A stretch of 64,000 nt of DNA from Alkalihalobacillus sp. BA299 (lineage in GTDB: Bacteria; Bacillota; Bacilli; Bacillales; Bacillaceae_F): contig NZ_JAFLJM010000006.1 of assembly GCF_017745675.1 (NCBI RefSeq), positions 208,637 through 272,636 of the forward strand. Reading direction: 5' to 3'. Under the pieces are notes generated by a model. It saw only the letters and a program-made list of their open reading frames with translations, ran no database searches and had not been told where the DNA came from. The position numbers and the translations under genes are program-made. This document shows, piece by piece, positions 56,971 through 64,000 of this stretch; position 1 is the first letter of the stretch; each line of letters begins with the position of its first letter.

Positions 56971-56991
56971 CATAACACATTTTGTGTTATG
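56971..56991. promoter_or_regulatory. Perfect palindrome before ccpN
   Basis: CATAACACA (56971-56979), TTT, TGTGTTATG (56983-56991), a 9-bp perfect inverted repeat touching the ribosome-site region. Each arm starts like the CcpN site consensus TRTGHYATAYW (as I recall it), so autoregulation is possible; as RNA it would form a hairpin close to the translation start. Confidence 0.5.
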
Positions 56992-57007
56992 AAGGCGGTG
57001 AAATACA

Positions 57008-57643
57008 ATCGAACTAACGGTTAGACAAGAGCAGATAATAGATATTGTTAAAAGTAGTGGTCCAATTACAGGAGAACAAATTGCAGAACGATTAAATTTA
57101 ACGAGAGCGACATTAAGACCCGATTTGGCCATTTTAACAATGGCAGGATTTTTAGACGCAAGACCTAGAGTAGGCTATTTTTATACCGGTAAAACGGGTT
57201 CACAATTATTAACAGAAAAAGTAAAGAAAATAACGGTGCAGCAATACCAGTCAATCCCAGTAGTTGTCAATGAATCTTCTTCTGTATATGACGCAATCGT
57301 CACGATGTTTTTAGAGGATGTTGGGACTTTATTTGTTGTCGATCAAAGCTCATCGTTGATGGGGGTACTTTCTCGTAAAGATTTGCTTCGAGCGAGCATC
57401 GGTAGTCAAAAAATTGAAACGATGCCAGTGAGCATTATTATGACAAGAATGCCTAATATTACGATGTGCCAAAAGGATGATTTAATTATAGATGTGGCCA
57501 ATAAGCTAATTGATAAGCAAATAGATGCCTTACCTGTTGTCCGTGAATTTGATAAAGGTTCTGGGCTAGAAGTGATCGGTAGAATAACGAAAACGAACAT
57601 TACGAAAGTGTTAGTGGACTTAGCGAACGATGACTTAATTTAA
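57008..57643 (+). CDS. ccpN: Transcriptional repressor CcpN (start codon uncertain)
   Basis: A protein of about 211 residues: an N-terminal winged helix ([20 protein letters not shown]) and two CBS domains ([20 protein letters not shown] near 95; ADVAN-type second repeat near 160). CcpN represses gluconeogenic genes (gapB, pckA) in B. subtilis. The conserved helix-turn-helix lies upstream of the first standard start (TTG 57125), so that start is wrong. In this frame a TGA at 56999-57001 is followed by AAT ACA ATC with no ATG, GTG or TTG. The ATC at 57008 is 7 bases after AAGGCGGTG; alternatively a GTG at 56998 would be in frame after loss of one A. It precedes ppsR as in B. subtilis. Confidence 0.85.
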   Translation: MELTVRQEQIIDIVKSSGPITGEQIAERLNLTRATLRPDLAILTMAGFLDARPRVGYFYTGKTGSQLLTEKVKKITVQQYQSIPVVVNESSSVYDAIVTMFLEDVGTLFVVDQSSSLMGVLSRKDLLRASIGSQKIETMPVSIIMTRMPNITMCQKDDLIIDVANKLIDKQIDALPVVREFDKGSGLEVIGRITKTNITKVLVDLANDDLI

Positions 57644-57678
57644 TTAGGTGGTTTGTTTGCGCTAATGAGGAGGTAGTA

Positions 57679-58494
57679 ATGGAAGTATTTAATCATCGCC
57701 CAATTGTTTATGTTGTATCAGATTCAGTAGGTGAAACAGCTGAATTAGTTGTACGTGCTGCAGCAAGTCAATATAGTGGTTCTGGGGTAGAAGTCCGAAG
57801 GATTCCGTATGTTGATGATAAAAGTACAATAGATGAAGTGATCGGTTTAGCAAAACAGGCTCAAGCTCTTATCGCTTTTACGTTAGTTATTCCAGAAGTA
57901 AAGGAATATTTAATAGAACAAGCTCAAGCAGCAAGTGTCGAGATTGTCGATATTCTAGGTCCAACAATGGAAAAAATTGGATTAATCACACAAAAACAAC
58001 CACGATATGAGCCTGGACTTGTATATAAACTAGATGAAGATTATTTTCGAAAAGTTGAAGCGATTGAGTTTGCTGTAAAGTATGATGATGGGAGAGACCC
58101 TAGGGGAATTGTTCGGGCAGATATTGTTTTGATTGGTGTGTCAAGAACATCAAAAACGCCTCTATCACAATACTTAGCCCATAAGCGATTTAAAGTAGCA
58201 AATGTACCACTCGTTCCTGAAGTAGAACCACCTGAAGAATTATTTAAGGTGTCACCGAAGAAATGTATTGGTCTTATCATCAATGCTGAAAAATTGAATG
58301 ATATTCGAACTGAACGGTTAAAAGCTTTAGGGTTAAAAGCAGAGGCGAACTACGCAAATATTGAAAGAATTAAGCAAGAGTTAGAGTACGCTGAAAAAAT
58401 TATGAATCGAATTGGGTGTACAGTTATTGATGTTTCGAGCAAAGCTGTAGAGGAAACAGCAAACCTTATTTCAAATATGTTTCAGGGGAAATAG
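57679..58494 (+). CDS. ppsR: PEP synthase/PPDK regulatory kinase-phosphorylase (DUF299)
   Basis: A 271-residue bifunctional regulator of pyruvate,phosphate dikinase or PEP synthase by ADP-dependent threonine phosphorylation and its reversal. The P-loop-like motif [11 protein letters not shown] lies near residue 153, and [12 protein letters not shown] at the N-terminus. Pairing with ccpN matches the B. subtilis ccpN-yqfL operon, which controls gluconeogenesis. GAGGAGG precedes the ATG. No dikinase gene is in the window. Confidence 0.92.
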   Translation: MEVFNHRPIVYVVSDSVGETAELVVRAAASQYSGSGVEVRRIPYVDDKSTIDEVIGLAKQAQALIAFTLVIPEVKEYLIEQAQAASVEIVDILGPTMEKIGLITQKQPRYEPGLVYKLDEDYFRKVEAIEFAVKYDDGRDPRGIVRADIVLIGVSRTSKTPLSQYLAHKRFKVANVPLVPEVEPPEELFKVSPKKCIGLIINAEKLNDIRTERLKALGLKAEANYANIERIKQELEYAEKIMNRIGCTVIDVSSKAVEETANLISNMFQGK

Positions 58495-58520
58495 AGGCTG
58501 ATATTCAGCCTCTATTCTGT

Positions 58521-58860
58521 TGTCTAGCTTCAGCGACCAGCGTCTAGTGAACTTCGCTCTCCTCCTTGTGATAAGTCAACATCGGCTCACTAACGTTCAC
58601 CGTGTTTCCTTTATCTCATACGGAGGGCTCCAGTCCATACGTCGCTAAACGGCCGCTTCCGCTTTTCTGTCTAGCTGCAGGTGTCATCGGCTCGAGGTCG
58701 CTTCGGTCCATCAAGCGTGTCCGAAAACCAGGACACTAATTGCTGGTCCTCCAGCGCTTGTCGCCGATAAGCCGACCCCTTCCGCTTTTCTGTCTAGCTT
58801 CAGCGCCCAGCGTCTAGTGGACTTCGCTCTCCTCCTTACGATAAGTCAACATCGGCTCAC
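58521..58860. repeat. Mosaic array of three TGTCTAGCT-type repeat units
   Basis: Unit A (58521-58667) matches the repeat at 43984-44131. Unit B (58668-58790) has the same type of ends (TGTCTAGCTGCAG and CCTTCCGCTTTTC) but a different body with a GTGTCC/GGACAC hairpin. Unit C (58791-58860) repeats the first 70 bases of A and stops at CATCGGCTCAC. The units abut end to end. This fills most of the 607-base gap between ppsR and yqxD; the rest (58861-59074) is AT-rich. Confidence 0.78.
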
Positions 58861-58974
58861 AGGAAAAATTTTTAAGCATGATAGTAGTCAAAATAAGAAA
58901 TAATTATTATAATGAAAATTTGTGATAAAAAAAACAACAAGATTAGCATAAAACAAAAAAAGAACAAATAAATT

Positions 58975-58994
58975 GAAAAAGTCAAGACTTTTTC
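58975..58994. terminator. AT-rich hairpin before yqxD
   Basis: GAAAAAGT (58975-58982), loop CAAG, ACTTTTTC (58987-58994), then TGTG and six T. It could stop readthrough from upstream. Confidence 0.5.
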
Positions 58995-59101
58995 TGTGTT
59001 TTTTGGTAATGATAGTTATTGATGAGGATTTGTCGACATATTTCATTCTGATTAACACTATTTAAAAAAGGATTTTGTTAGGAGATGTAGAAATAGAGAC
59101 C

Positions 59102-59608
59102 ATGTTAACGAAATCGTATGTATATGTTGATGCTGATTCCTGTCCAGTAAAGGAAGAAATTTTGACGATATCATCAGAGTTTAATGTAGAGGTGATTTTT
59201 GTCTCTTCGTATTCCCATCAGATTCAAAATGAACAAGCCAAAGTTGTGATGGTTGACCCAGACAAAGAAGCAGCAGATTTGTTTATTATGAATCATGCAA
59301 AGGAAAGTGATGTTGTAATAACCCAAGATCATGCGCTTGCTTCCATATTAGTGGGGCGCAGGCTGTCAGTTTTGTCACCTCGGGGAAAAATTTTTTCTGA
59401 AGATGAAATGATTACGATCCTTCAATTAAGGCATTGGTCTCAAAAACAAAGGAGGGCTGGAAACAAAACAAAAGGACCTAAAGCATTTACATCATTGGAT
59501 CGTAAACATTTTTGTACCAATTTGAGAAAAATATTTCTTCAGAAGAAGGAATTTGCCGAAAAAGGTCGAAAACATAGTAACCGGAATGGTAATCCAAATG
59601 ATATGTAG
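59102..59608 (+). CDS. yqxD: UPF0178 family protein YqxD
   Basis: A 168-residue protein. YVDADSCPVKEEI near the start, VVITQDHALASILV near 80 and LSPRGKIFSEDEM are UPF0178 signatures; the fold is thought to be PIN/NYN nuclease-like. TTAGGAG (59078-59084) is 17 bases before the ATG at 59102, which is far; earlier in-frame standard starts (TTG 59075) lie before it. The end is just before dnaG, as in B. subtilis. Function not established. Confidence 0.85.
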   Translation: MLTKSYVYVDADSCPVKEEILTISSEFNVEVIFVSSYSHQIQNEQAKVVMVDPDKEAADLFIMNHAKESDVVITQDHALASILVGRRLSVLSPRGKIFSEDEMITILQLRHWSQKQRRAGNKTKGPKAFTSLDRKHFCTNLRKIFLQKKEFAEKGRKHSNRNGNPNDM

Positions 59609-59625
59609 AAGATTGGTGATGAGAG

Positions 59626-61434
59626 ATGGGCTACCGCATCCCGGAAGAAAAGATAGAAGAAGTTCGTAAGTCTGCAGACATTGTGGAAGTCATTAATGAA
59701 TATGTTCAGTTAAAAAAACAAGGTAGAAATTACATCGGTCTTTGTCCTTTCCACGGAGAAAAGACACCTTCTTTCTCAGTTTCACCAGATAAACAACTTT
59801 ATCATTGCTTTGGGTGTGGAGCAGGTGGTAATGTCTTTTCGTTTCTTATGGAATTAGAAGGTCTTTCGTTCATTGAGGCCGTTGCCATGCTTGGAAAAAA
59901 AACAAATATCGATATACCTAACATCAATCGTGATAAAAGTAAGTCAAATGATCAATCTGTAATAGAAGCTGCGCATGAGCTTGCCATGAAATTTTACCAT
60001 CATATACTACTTAAATCAGATATGGGAGCGATTGGATTAAACTATTTGGAGCAACGAGGATTTACAAAAGAGATGATTAAGACGTTTCAACTTGGCTTCG
60101 CTCCAAACCATTGGGATAGCTTAACTAGTCTTTTAGAGAAGAGGGGCTTTAACTTAAAGACGATTGAAAAAGCAGGCCTATTGTCTGTTCGTGAGTTTGA
60201 CGGTAAGTTATTTGATCGCTTTCGTAATCGAGTGATGTTTCCCATTTGGGACGGTCAAGGAAATGTGATTGCATTTGGTGGACGTATTATCGATGATGGA
60301 AAGCCTAAATATTTAAATAGTCCAGAAACGATTCTTTTTAACAAAAGTCGTACCCTTTATGGAATTCATTTAGCTAGACCGAGCATTAGGAAATTAAATC
60401 AAGCCGTACTTTTTGAAGGTTATGTTGATGTAATTTCAGCTTGGGGAGCAGGAATTTTAAATGGTATTGCTACTTTAGGGACTGCGCTAACAGAAGAGCA
60501 AGCAAAGGTTATACGAAGGAATGCAGAAACAGTTATCTTATGTTATGACTCAGATGAAGCTGGAATACAAGCGACCTCAAGAGCAGCTTCCATACTTATC
60601 CAAGCAGGTTGTTATGTTAAAGTTGCTTTACTACCGGAAGGGCAAGATCCAGATGATTATATCCGAGTTCACGGTGGAGAGCAATTTAAACGTGACATTA
60701 TTGATGGTAGTCTAACACTAATGTCCTTCAAGATGCAGTATTTAAGACGAGGGAAAAACCTCCTTGATGAAGGAGAAAGGATGAGGTATATCGAAGAAGT
60801 ACTTAATGAAATATCTGATCTACCTCGTGCAATAGAAAGAGATCATTATCTAAGGCAATTGGCTAGTGAATTTTCATTGTCATTAGATGCATTAAAGCAA
60901 GAACAATATCGAATGTTTCGAGAGAAGCGCGATAAGGGAGGACAACAAAAAACTGCGCGCTCCTTCGTAGAAGTGAAGAAACACCGAGGGTTTGAACAGA
61001 AAAAATTACTTCCCGCTTATCACAATGCTGAAAGAATCCTTTTAGCACATATGATGAAAAATGCTGAGATAGCTGCTACCGTCCAAGAAAAAGTTGGTGG
61101 GGCGTTTAACATAGATGAGTATCACGCGATCGTTGCGCATCTCTTTGCTTATTATGGTGAAGGGTATGAGCCGAATCCGAGCTTTTTCATCGAAAGACTT
61201 GCCGATGAAAAATTAAGAAGGGTCGCTGCAGAAGTTGCCATGCTAGATATAAGTGATGATTTGTCTGATCAAGAATTATCTGATTACATTAAAAAGATTG
61301 AAACCTATCCAAAATGGGTAGAAATAGAACAAAAAGAGAAAGAGAAAAAAGAAGCAGAAAAACAAAATGATGTATTGTTGGCAGCGCAAATTGCCATGGA
61401 AATCATACGAATGAAACAAGATTTAAAACGATAG
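59626..61434 (+). CDS. dnaG: DNA primase
   Basis: A 602-residue bacterial primase. The CHC2 zinc site is CPFHGEKTPSFSV and CFGCGAGGN (about residues 41-68), the TOPRIM core shows EGYVDVISAWGAG near 265 and LCYDSDEAGIQA near 306, and the C-terminal helicase-binding domain follows. GGTGATGAGAG precedes the ATG. Lies directly before rpoD in the macromolecular synthesis arrangement. Confidence 0.97.
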   Translation: MGYRIPEEKIEEVRKSADIVEVINEYVQLKKQGRNYIGLCPFHGEKTPSFSVSPDKQLYHCFGCGAGGNVFSFLMELEGLSFIEAVAMLGKKTNIDIPNINRDKSKSNDQSVIEAAHELAMKFYHHILLKSDMGAIGLNYLEQRGFTKEMIKTFQLGFAPNHWDSLTSLLEKRGFNLKTIEKAGLLSVREFDGKLFDRFRNRVMFPIWDGQGNVIAFGGRIIDDGKPKYLNSPETILFNKSRTLYGIHLARPSIRKLNQAVLFEGYVDVISAWGAGILNGIATLGTALTEEQAKVIRRNAETVILCYDSDEAGIQATSRAASILIQAGCYVKVALLPEGQDPDDYIRVHGGEQFKRDIIDGSLTLMSFKMQYLRRGKNLLDEGERMRYIEEVLNEISDLPRAIERDHYLRQLASEFSLSLDALKQEQYRMFREKRDKGGQQKTARSFVEVKKHRGFEQKKLLPAYHNAERILLAHMMKNAEIAATVQEKVGGAFNIDEYHAIVAHLFAYYGEGYEPNPSFFIERLADEKLRRVAAEVAMLDISDDLSDQELSDYIKKIETYPKWVEIEQKEKEKKEAEKQNDVLLAAQIAMEIIRMKQDLKR

Positions 61435-61504
61435 CACCTGCTAGAGAGATGATCATTCATCTAATGAGAGTTGACGTGTTGTATCAATGGAAGGAGGGGA
61501 TCGA

Positions 61505-62623
61505 ATGGCTGAGAAACCATTACGCCCACTCGCGGATGGCGATTTGACCATCGATCAAGTGAAAGAACAACTAGTTGAGCTAGGTAAAAAAAGAGGAGTA
61601 CTAACTTACGCAGAAATTACAGAAAAACTTGCAGTATTTGACCAAGATTCAGATCAAATTGATGAGTTTTTCGAATACTTAGGTGAGCAAGGTATTGAAA
61701 TATTAAATGATAATGATGATGTACCAAATATGCAGCAAATGGAAAAAGAAGAAGAAGAATTTGACTTAAATGATTTAAGTGTGCCCCCTGGCATTAAGAT
61801 CAATGATCCAGTACGTATGTACTTAAAAGAAATTGGTCGAGTTCCACTTCTATCTGCTGAAGAAGAGATTAACTTAGCTAAGAAAATCGAAGACGGTGAC
61901 GAAGAAGCGAAACGCCGTTTAGCTGAAGCGAACCTTCGCCTTGTTGTTAGTATCGCCAAGCGATATGTAGGTCGTGGAATGTTGTTCTTGGACTTAATTC
62001 AAGAAGGAAATATGGGATTAATTAAAGCAGTTGAAAAATTTGATTATCGCAAAGGATATAAATTTAGTACGTATGCAACGTGGTGGATCCGTCAGGCGAT
62101 AACTCGAGCGATTGCAGACCAAGCTCGTACGATCCGTATTCCTGTTCATATGGTTGAAACGATTAATAAACTAATTCGTGTACAACGTCAATTACTTCAA
62201 GATTTAGGTAGAGAACCAACACCAGAAGAAGTGTCTGAAGAAATGGACTTAACACCGGAAAAAGTCAGAGAAATTCTTAAGATCGCTCAAGAACCTGTTT
62301 CTTTAGAAACTCCGATTGGTGAGGAGGACGATTCTCATCTTGGTGATTTTATCGAAGATCAAGATGCACTAGCACCTTCAGATGCAGCAGCCTATGAGTT
62401 ATTAAAAGAGCAATTAGAAGACGTACTGGACACGTTAACAGATCGAGAAGAAAATGTATTACGCCTTCGGTTTGGTCTAGATGACGGTCGAACGCGAACA
62501 CTTGAAGAAGTCGGAAAAGTGTTCGGTGTCACTCGCGAAAGAATTCGTCAAATTGAAGCGAAAGCATTAAGGAAGTTAAGACATCCAAGCAGAAGTAAGC
62601 GGCTTAAGGATTTCTTAGATTAA
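61505..62623 (+). CDS. rpoD: RNA polymerase housekeeping sigma factor (SigA/RpoD)
   Basis: A 372-residue primary sigma factor. Region 1.1 at the N-terminus is short, as in Bacillus; region 2 has [20 protein letters not shown] and [20 protein letters not shown] near 200, and region 4 ends with [20 protein letters not shown] near 340. The frame opens at 61487 (ATG), but AAGGAGGGG stands before the ATG at 61505. Preceded by dnaG after 70 bases and followed by a strong terminator. Confidence 0.98.
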   Translation: MAEKPLRPLADGDLTIDQVKEQLVELGKKRGVLTYAEITEKLAVFDQDSDQIDEFFEYLGEQGIEILNDNDDVPNMQQMEKEEEEFDLNDLSVPPGIKINDPVRMYLKEIGRVPLLSAEEEINLAKKIEDGDEEAKRRLAEANLRLVVSIAKRYVGRGMLFLDLIQEGNMGLIKAVEKFDYRKGYKFSTYATWWIRQAITRAIADQARTIRIPVHMVETINKLIRVQRQLLQDLGREPTPEEVSEEMDLTPEKVREILKIAQEPVSLETPIGEEDDSHLGDFIEDQDALAPSDAAAYELLKEQLEDVLDTLTDREENVLRLRFGLDDGRTRTLEEVGKVFGVTRERIRQIEAKALRKLRHPSRSKRLKDFLD

Positions 62624-62634
62624 ATTTTTTATTC

Positions 62635-62664
62635 AACGCTGACTCATGGAGTCAGCGTTTTTTT
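62635..62664 (+). terminator. Terminator after rpoD
   Basis: AACGCTGACTC (62635-62645), loop ATG, GAGTCAGCGTT (62649-62659), then a T-run. An 11-bp perfect stem. Confidence 0.92.
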
Positions 62665-62729
62665 ACTTCAATTTTTTAAACGTTTGTACGATATTAAATA
62701 TAATTAGTAACCCACCAGGAGGAGAAGGG

Positions 62730-63272
62730 ATGAACCAAGAGCGAAAAGAAATCATCATTAAAGAGATCAAGTATTGGAAACAAACGAGACTACTTCCTGA
62801 ACAATATTGTAATTATCTTCTTACCCTTTATACAGAGGGAGAGGAAGAACAATTAACGACAAATAACAAGCGTTCTAGTGTGAACATCAAATCCATGATT
62901 ACTTTTTTTATTGTGCAATTTCTTTTACTATTATCAGTTGTTGTCATTTATTTTACTGATTTTCCATTTTTATTGCAAATGGCTTTTGGTATTTTTTGTG
63001 TATTTCTTATTTCTTACATTGCTAGAAAGACGACCAAATACTTATCGCAATTAGCTCATCTGTATTTATTAATATCAGCAATTATTTTATTGCTCGTAAT
63101 CGTCCAAAGCATTGATCAGGTCTTACCTAGCCATCGCTTAGCTATGTCATTAGTCGTTCTTTTAAATTGTATTGTTTGGTTGTTTATAGGTTTGAAATTT
63201 AAGTTGAAGTATTTTATGATTGGTGGAAGTGTAGGAGTTCTGCTCATTATCATATTTTTCTTATTCTATTGA
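62730..63272 (+). CDS. Hypothetical multi-pass membrane protein
   Basis: A 180-residue protein. A charged N-terminal region of about 50 residues (KYWKQTRLLPEQYCNYLLTL) is followed by five to six hydrophobic segments to the C-terminus. The N-terminal part recalls short cytosolic motifs before DUF2157-type membrane domains, but I do not recognise the family with certainty. AGGAGGAGAAGG precedes the ATG at 62730; the longer frame from 62646 runs through the rpoD terminator and is not used. No function can be assigned. Confidence 0.75.
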   Translation: MNQERKEIIIKEIKYWKQTRLLPEQYCNYLLTLYTEGEEEQLTTNNKRSSVNIKSMITFFIVQFLLLLSVVVIYFTDFPFLLQMAFGIFCVFLISYIARKTTKYLSQLAHLYLLISAIILLLVIVQSIDQVLPSHRLAMSLVVLLNCIVWLFIGLKFKLKYFMIGGSVGVLLIIIFFLFY

Positions 63273-63330
63273 AAACAGTATCTTTAAAGTTTATTTTAAG
63301 TGAGTTTTTGATAAAATGAGAAAGACAATA

Positions 63331-63388
63331 GAAAACAATGACAAAAAAAGCAATTCTTTAGTTAACTCTTTTCTCTTTCATTGTTTTC
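63331..63388. other. Inverted repeat before cccA
   Basis: GAAAACAATGA (63331-63341) pairs perfectly with TCATTGTTTTC (63378-63388), with an AGTTAACT palindrome in the loop. It may end transcription of the membrane protein gene. A 200-base gap; a weak TTGGAT promoter-like box follows near 63415. Confidence 0.55.
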
Positions 63389-63472
63389 AAGTAAAATGGT
63401 AGAGGGAATTCATGTTGGATTCACTTTCGTTTTTTTATATGTCATAATTATAGTGTAAAGGGGGACAAGATA

Positions 63473-63850
63473 GTGAAAGGCAGACCGTTATTTCCTTTTG
63501 CAGTCATCGCAATAGCAGGAATTCTTCTGATGTTAGCACTATCATTCCAAGGCTTATTAACTAGTCATGCGGATGAAGAAGCTGAAGTCGAAGAAGAAGT
63601 CGTGATTGATGATCCAATTGCAGCTGGTGAAGAGCTTGTACAAAAAAGCTGTATAGCTTGTCACGGACAAGATTTAAGTGGGTTAGGTGGTAATCCTGCA
63701 ATCAATGCTTTAGAAGGCAAGTATACTGAAGAAGAAATTGTAAAAATCATTTTTGGTCAAAACCCAGATGTTAGTATGCCGCCTCTCAGCAATTTGCATC
63801 AGGCTGAGGCAGAAGCAATTGCTACATACTTACTATCAATTTCTGAATAA
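63473..63850 (+). CDS. cccA: Cytochrome c550, membrane-anchored
   Basis: A 125-residue small cytochrome c. One N-terminal membrane anchor (about residues 8-30), an acidic linker (31-50), then a class I cytochrome domain with CIACH (Cys60, Cys63, His64) and axial Met102 in VSMPPLS. The heme domain faces outside and can carry electrons to the terminal oxidase. GTG start with GGGGGA upstream. Located after rpoD as in B. subtilis cccA. Confidence 0.94.
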   Translation: MKGRPLFPFAVIAIAGILLMLALSFQGLLTSHADEEAEVEEEVVIDDPIAAGEELVQKSCIACHGQDLSGLGGNPAINALEGKYTEEEIVKIIFGQNPDVSMPPLSNLHQAEAEAIATYLLSISE

Positions 63851-63866
63851 TAGGTAAGAAAAAAGA

Positions 63867-64000
63867 GGGTCAGGGTGCTTACCCCTAAAAGTTAGAGTTT
63901 TATTATGCAGCTGATTGGCTGGAGTGAGTTCGATATTCAACTGGACTCATCCCAGCCAATTTTTCTTTTGATCGTTCATGGTTATACCAGTAGATATATT
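63867..64000 (-). mobile_element. IS3-family insertion sequence, partial (one end)
   Basis: The last 134 bases contain the 3' end of an IS3/IS150-type transposase on the minus strand and, between it and cccA, a plausible terminal repeat (GGGTCAGGGTGCTTACCCCT, 63867-63886, then AAAAGTTAGAG). The exact end of the element cannot be fixed because the other end is outside the window. Confidence 0.75.
63903..64000 (-). CDS. IS3-family transposase OrfB, C-terminal fragment
   Basis: Read on the minus strand the frame gives YIYWYNHERSKEKLAGMSPV then EYRTHSSQSAA and a stop at 63903-63905. The YNHERxKxKLxGMSPVEYR pattern is the C-terminus of IS150-like OrfB (DDE integrase catalytic region). The gene runs on beyond the window. 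It converges on cccA. Confidence 0.85.
   Translation of the reverse strand, partial: YIYWYNHERSKEKLAGMSPVEYRTHSSQSAA

Noticed and set aside
58521..58860. CRISPR-like repeat array
   Set aside because: Units are 70-150 bp, few, without regular spacers, and no cas genes are near.

Overview
The window is a low-GC Gram-positive chromosome segment from an endospore-forming member of the Bacillaceae. The sporulation genes gpr, spoIIP, yqfC and yqfD, the competence genes comEA/EB/EC, a glycine T-box, a CIRCE element and a sigma-W promoter all point that way. From memory, the gene order closely follows the Bacillus subtilis comE to cccA region. Species cannot be fixed from sequence alone. Nearly everything is on the + strand; yqzM, rpsT, the yqeW-type transporter and a terminal transposase fragment are on the minus strand.

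Layout. 1-4905: comE locus, with a homocysteine-synthase-type gene set between comEA and comEB. 4926-12388: yqzM, holA, rpsT, gpr, spoIIP, yqxA, lepA. 12525-22005: hemW, then the CIRCE-controlled hrcA-grpE-dnaK-dnaJ-prmA-rsmE-mtaB heat-shock cluster. 22277-24002: deoC and a Na/phosphate symporter-type gene. 24195-40070: a 16-kb accessory catabolic island. 40161-52090: rpsU, yqeY, the sigma-W-type nfeD-floA operon, yqfC-yqfD-phoH-pgpH-ybeY-dgkA, a DUF502 gene, cdd and era. 52321-63850: yqzL, recO, the T-box-controlled glyQS, ccpN-ppsR, yqxD, dnaG-rpoD, a membrane protein and cccA. The last 130 bases are the end of an IS3-family element.

The island is the most interesting part. It holds an ACAD10/11-type acyl-CoA dehydrogenase, a matching APH-type kinase, three short-chain dehydrogenases, thiolase, hydroxyacyl-CoA dehydrogenase, two enoyl-CoA hydratases, a hotdog thioesterase, a quinone-oxidoreductase-type enzyme, a TetR regulator and a complete branched-chain-type (Liv) ABC importer. 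Four copies of a 16-bp palindrome (best form TACTAACCGGTTAGTA) lie upstream of three of its transcription units, so it looks like one TetR regulon. The kinase plus dehydrogenase pair suggests a bacterial split version of the mammalian ACAD10/11 route, as in the Pseudomonas lva pathway, for 4-hydroxyacyl-CoA breakdown.

Intergenic DNA carries several repeat families: a roughly 120-150-bp MITE-like element (three good copies and one decayed, one of them inside the glyQS T-box leader), three roughly 120-nt quasi-palindromes, and a mosaic of TGTCTAGCT...CCGCTTTTC units. The ccpN reading frame has no standard start codon upstream of its conserved DNA-binding domain. No tRNA, rRNA or CRISPR array was seen.
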